Source: Candidatus Woesebacteria bacterium
GTDB lineage: Bacteria; Patescibacteriota; Microgenomatia; UBA1400; MFAQ01
DNA: 5,632 nucleotides
NCBI GenBank assembly: GCA_020052895.1
Contig: JAGVOE010000010.1
Span: forward strand, 1-5,632
Direction: 5' to 3'
Shown here: positions 4,632 through 5,632 of the stretch, in pieces
Layout: each line of letters begins with the position of its first letter
Numbering within the stretch: position 1 is the first letter of the stretch
Notes under the pieces: model-generated
Told to the model about the DNA's origin: nothing
Seen by the model: the letters and a program-made list of their open reading frames with translations, nothing else
Databases searched by the model: none
Translations under genes and position numbers: made by a program

Positions 4632-4705
4632 GCACCAATAGCTCAACTGGATAGAGCGTCGGCCTTCGAAGCCGCCGGTTGGGGGTTCGAATCCCTCTTG
4701 GTGCA
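4632..4705 (+). tRNA. tRNA-Arg(TCG)
   Basis: Acceptor GCACCAA/TTGGTGC with discriminator A. The D-arm is GCTCAACTGGATAGAGC. Anticodon loop CTTCGAA has anticodon TCG, in a stem with one outer T-C mismatch. The T-arm GGGGG-TTCGAAT-CCCTC has one G-T pair. CCA is not encoded. Its last 20 bases recur at 4783-4802 and its T-arm recurs inverted at 4712-4720, bracketing element B. The upstream box leaves almost no 5' leader. Confidence 0.94.
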
Positions 4706-4710
4706 CAACA

Positions 4711-4781
4711 AATTCGAACCTGACGGAGGTGCGACGGCACCGAGTCGCGGTCCGAGGCGATTCAGCAGAATCGACCGAAGA
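4711..4781 (+). repeat. tRNA-associated structured element, copy B
   Basis: A 71-nt non-coding core 5 nt after tRNA-Arg. It opens with AATTCGAACC, where ATTCGAACC (4712-4720) is the inverted copy of the tRNA-Arg T-arm (4684-4692). CGGAGG and the stem GCGAC/GTCGC follow, then the 20-bp block (4741-4760) identical to copy A, and the end GACCGAAGA. A hairpin GGTC-[CGAGGC]-GATTC-AGCA-GAATC-GACC is fully paired apart from the 5' bulge. ATTCGAA can also pair with the TTCGAAT that begins the tail copy, closing the whole element. By my hand alignment about three quarters of positions agree with copy A, one indel being needed. Confidence 0.78.
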
Positions 4782-4782
4782 C

Positions 4783-4802
4783 TTCGAATCCCTCTTGGTG
4801 CA
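4783..4802 (+). repeat. Second copy of the tRNA-Arg 3' end (att-like direct repeat)
   Basis: Twenty bases running from the T-loop to the discriminator are identical to 4686-4705, 97 bp away in the same orientation. This is the classical length and position of an attachment-site repeat left when an integrase uses a tRNA 3' end. The promoter of the lysozyme-like gene begins 8 nt further on. Confidence 0.85.
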
Positions 4803-4810
4803 CCCCTTTC

Positions 4811-4842
4811 TTGACATCTCAGCCCATATCTGTAACGATAAT
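4811..4842 (+). promoter_or_regulatory. Probable promoter of the lysozyme-like gene
   Basis: TTGACA (4811-4816) is a perfect -35. GATAAT (4837-4842) is the best -10 by position, 7 nt before the ATG at 4850, but the spacer is then 20 nt, longer than normal. TAACGA at 4833-4838 gives 16 nt but poor sequence. The small palindrome CGATaatctATCG overlaps the start region. Confidence 0.5.
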
Positions 4843-4849
4843 CTATCGT

Positions 4850-5494
4850 ATGCTGAAAAAGTTTTTGTACCTTTTGGTGCTATTTATCATTATTACCCGT
4901 GTCACTTTGGCCCTCAATCGACTGTCTTTCACCGATTTCGGCTCTACCTCCATTTCTACCCAAAATTTCTTTCTCAAATCCCAAAGTGATCAGTCTTTAA
5001 CGGAAACTATCCTAAGTCCAGACGAACCTTATGTCTTTGCCGCCCTTCCAACCTTCGATCAGCAGATCAAAACTTCGGTCAAAACCGCCGACGCCAGACC
5101 AGAAATAGTTAGGCAATATCTGCATAAATTTGGATCACCTTTGGAAACTCACTCAGATCTAATTGTTTCCTTGTCAGATCAGTACCAGTTTGATTATCGC
5201 TGGCTGGTCGCCATAGCTCAGCAAGAGTCTGGTCTCTGTAAACACATTCCGGACAACTCTTACAACTGCTGGGGCTGGGGCATCTATCCTGAGCCATCCA
5301 ACCCCGAAATTTTAAAAGTCACCCGATTTGACAGCTACGAAGATGCTCTAAGACGGATTGCCCCTCAGTTTACCAAGATCTTTCTCAAAGGAAATCACAG
5401 CAAAGACCCCTTAGAAGTCATGAAGACCTACACTCCACCCTCAGACGGCTCTTGGGCAAATGGTATTTCCCAGTTTTTCGACCACCTCGAATAA
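4850..5494 (+). CDS. Membrane-anchored or secreted lysozyme-like peptidoglycan hydrolase
   Basis: A 214-aa protein. The ATG at 4850 is chosen because it directly precedes a typical export signal, MLKKF then a hydrophobic run LYLLVLFIIITRVTLAL (6-22). The frame continues upstream only through promoter sequence. Residues about 23-95 are a polar linker. Residues about 105-214 form a lysozyme/lytic-transglycosylase-like domain: YQFDYRWLVAIAQQESG (112-128) with the candidate catalytic Glu126, then HIPDNSYNCWGWGIY (132-146) and a C-terminal TPPSDGSWANGISQFF (195-210). This pattern recurs in small Patescibacterial cell-wall hydrolases. It probably cleaves peptidoglycan glycan strands outside the membrane; whether it hydrolyses or transglycosylates is not decided. 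Two Cys (130, 139) flank the domain core and could form a disulfide. No ribosome site is seen, and a -10-like box 7 nt upstream suggests a leaderless message. Its promoter abuts element B. Confidence 0.82.
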   Translation: MLKKFLYLLVLFIIITRVTLALNRLSFTDFGSTSISTQNFFLKSQSDQSLTETILSPDEPYVFAALPTFDQQIKTSVKTADARPEIVRQYLHKFGSPLETHSDLIVSLSDQYQFDYRWLVAIAQQESGLCKHIPDNSYNCWGWGIYPEPSNPEILKVTRFDSYEDALRRIAPQFTKIFLKGNHSKDPLEVMKTYTPPSDGSWANGISQFFDHLE

Positions 5495-5495
5495 A

Positions 5496-5522
5496 TGTAG
5501 GGGCGGATCCCCGTGTCCGCCC
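5496..5522. repeat. REP-like palindrome
   Basis: TGTAGGGGCGGA followed by TCCCCGTG and TCCGCCC: the arms GGGCGGA (5501-5507) and TCCGCCC (5516-5522) pair perfectly over 7 bp around an 8-nt loop, preceded by the GTAGG lead typical of REP elements moved by RAYT/Y1 transposases. It begins 2 nt after the lysozyme-like stop. There is no U-tract, so it is not a standard terminator. Only one copy is in this window. Confidence 0.6.
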
Positions 5523-5534
5523 ACAATCTCCAAT

Positions 5535-5543
5535 GATAAAATA
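5535..5543 (+). promoter_or_regulatory. GATAAAATA box upstream of tRNA-Leu
   Basis: GATAAAATA differs in one base from the GGTAAAATA boxes before the other tRNAs and ends 7 nt before the mature 5' end. It probably serves as a -10 (TAAAAT 5537-5542). The -35 region would fall inside the REP-like palindrome and is not consensus. Confidence 0.5.
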
Positions 5544-5550
5544 TATGTAT

Positions 5551-5631
5551 GCCGAGGTGGCGAAATGGTAGACGCACTAGCTTTAGGAGCTAGCGGGGCA
5601 ACCCATGGAGGTTCAAGTCCTCTCCTCGGCA
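5551..5631 (+). tRNA. tRNA-Leu(TAG)
   Basis: A class II tRNA of 81 nt. Acceptor GCCGAGG/CCTCGGC with discriminator A. The anticodon stem CTAGC/GCTAG holds loop TTTAGGA, anticodon TAG. A long variable arm (CGGGGCAACCCAT) forms its own GGG/CCC stem. The T-arm loop is TTCAAGT. The base after the discriminator is C, and the window ends there, so CCA encoding cannot be judged. Confidence 0.95.
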
Positions 5632-5632
5632 C

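Noticed and set aside
4602..4817. Minus-strand ORF across tRNA-Arg and element B
   Set aside because: Contains the tRNA shadow EGFEPPT and overlaps repeats and promoters; its SPRTATR stretch is the shared 20-bp block translated, matching a frame in element A only because the DNA repeats.
4811..4849. Upstream TTG start giving 13 more residues to the lysozyme-like protein
   Set aside because: That TTG is the first triplet of a perfect TTGACA -35 box, and the ATG at 4850 directly begins a normal signal sequence.
1..5632. CRISPR array, IS element or integrase gene
   Set aside because: No regularly spaced repeats and no transposase or recombinase motifs in any frame; the repeats found are pairs tied to tRNAs.
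5441..5632. Minus-strand ORF at the right edge
   Set aside because: Reads tRNA-Leu backwards (RRGLEPPW) plus the REP-like palindrome; spurious.

Overview
The window reads as a chromosomal piece of a small-genome bacterium, most likely of the Patescibacteria (CPR) radiation. This rests on inference from gene content. The CxxC-x17-CxxC zinc-ribbon protein with a lysine tail and the short anchored lysozyme-like protein are both families I associate with that group. Genes are compact, and no rRNA or other phylogenetic marker is present to settle the lineage.

Layout from left to right. A promoter, a 90-aa two-helix membrane protein and a terminator occupy 17-385. Minus-strand ORFs at 411-872 and 887-1261 together resemble a queuosine-salvage protein (DUF2419/Qng1-like) split in two. 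A plus-strand remnant of a membrane protein (about 1291-1476) follows. Next come a consensus promoter, an unrecognised 128-aa gene and its terminator (1576-2055). A tRNA block at 2225-2568 holds Gly(TCC) and Pro(TGG) on the minus strand and, divergently, His(GTG). A CxxC zinc-ribbon gene (2683-3246) and a GT28/MGDG-synthase-like glycosyltransferase gene (3273-4508) lie on the minus strand, the latter starting 5 nt after tRNA-Lys(CTT) at 4514-4587. Divergently, tRNA-Arg(TCG) at 4632-4705 leads into an anchored lysozyme-like gene (4850-5494), a REP-like palindrome and tRNA-Leu(TAG) at 5551-5631.

The most unusual signal is a pair of related non-coding elements. One lies directly downstream of tRNA-Gly (core 2109-2180, minus) and the other downstream of tRNA-Arg (core 4711-4781, plus). 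They share an exact 20-bp block and roughly three-quarters of the core, and have the same orientation relative to their tRNA. Each begins with an inverted copy of its own tRNA's T-arm and ends with a direct copy of that tRNA's 3' end. The cores can fold, and one hairpin shows compensatory changes. They look like a family of very small tRNA-3'-end-associated elements, either mobile (att-like) or acting as structured RNA.

Expression signals are also distinctive. A GGTAAAATA-type box sits just upstream of the tRNA genes and twice forms divergent inverted pairs. Three protein genes have a -10-like box only 6-7 nt before the ATG, implying leaderless mRNAs, while others use a GGAGGT Shine-Dalgarno. 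Cell-envelope functions (glycosyltransferase, lysozyme-like protein, small membrane protein) and tRNA functions dominate the window.
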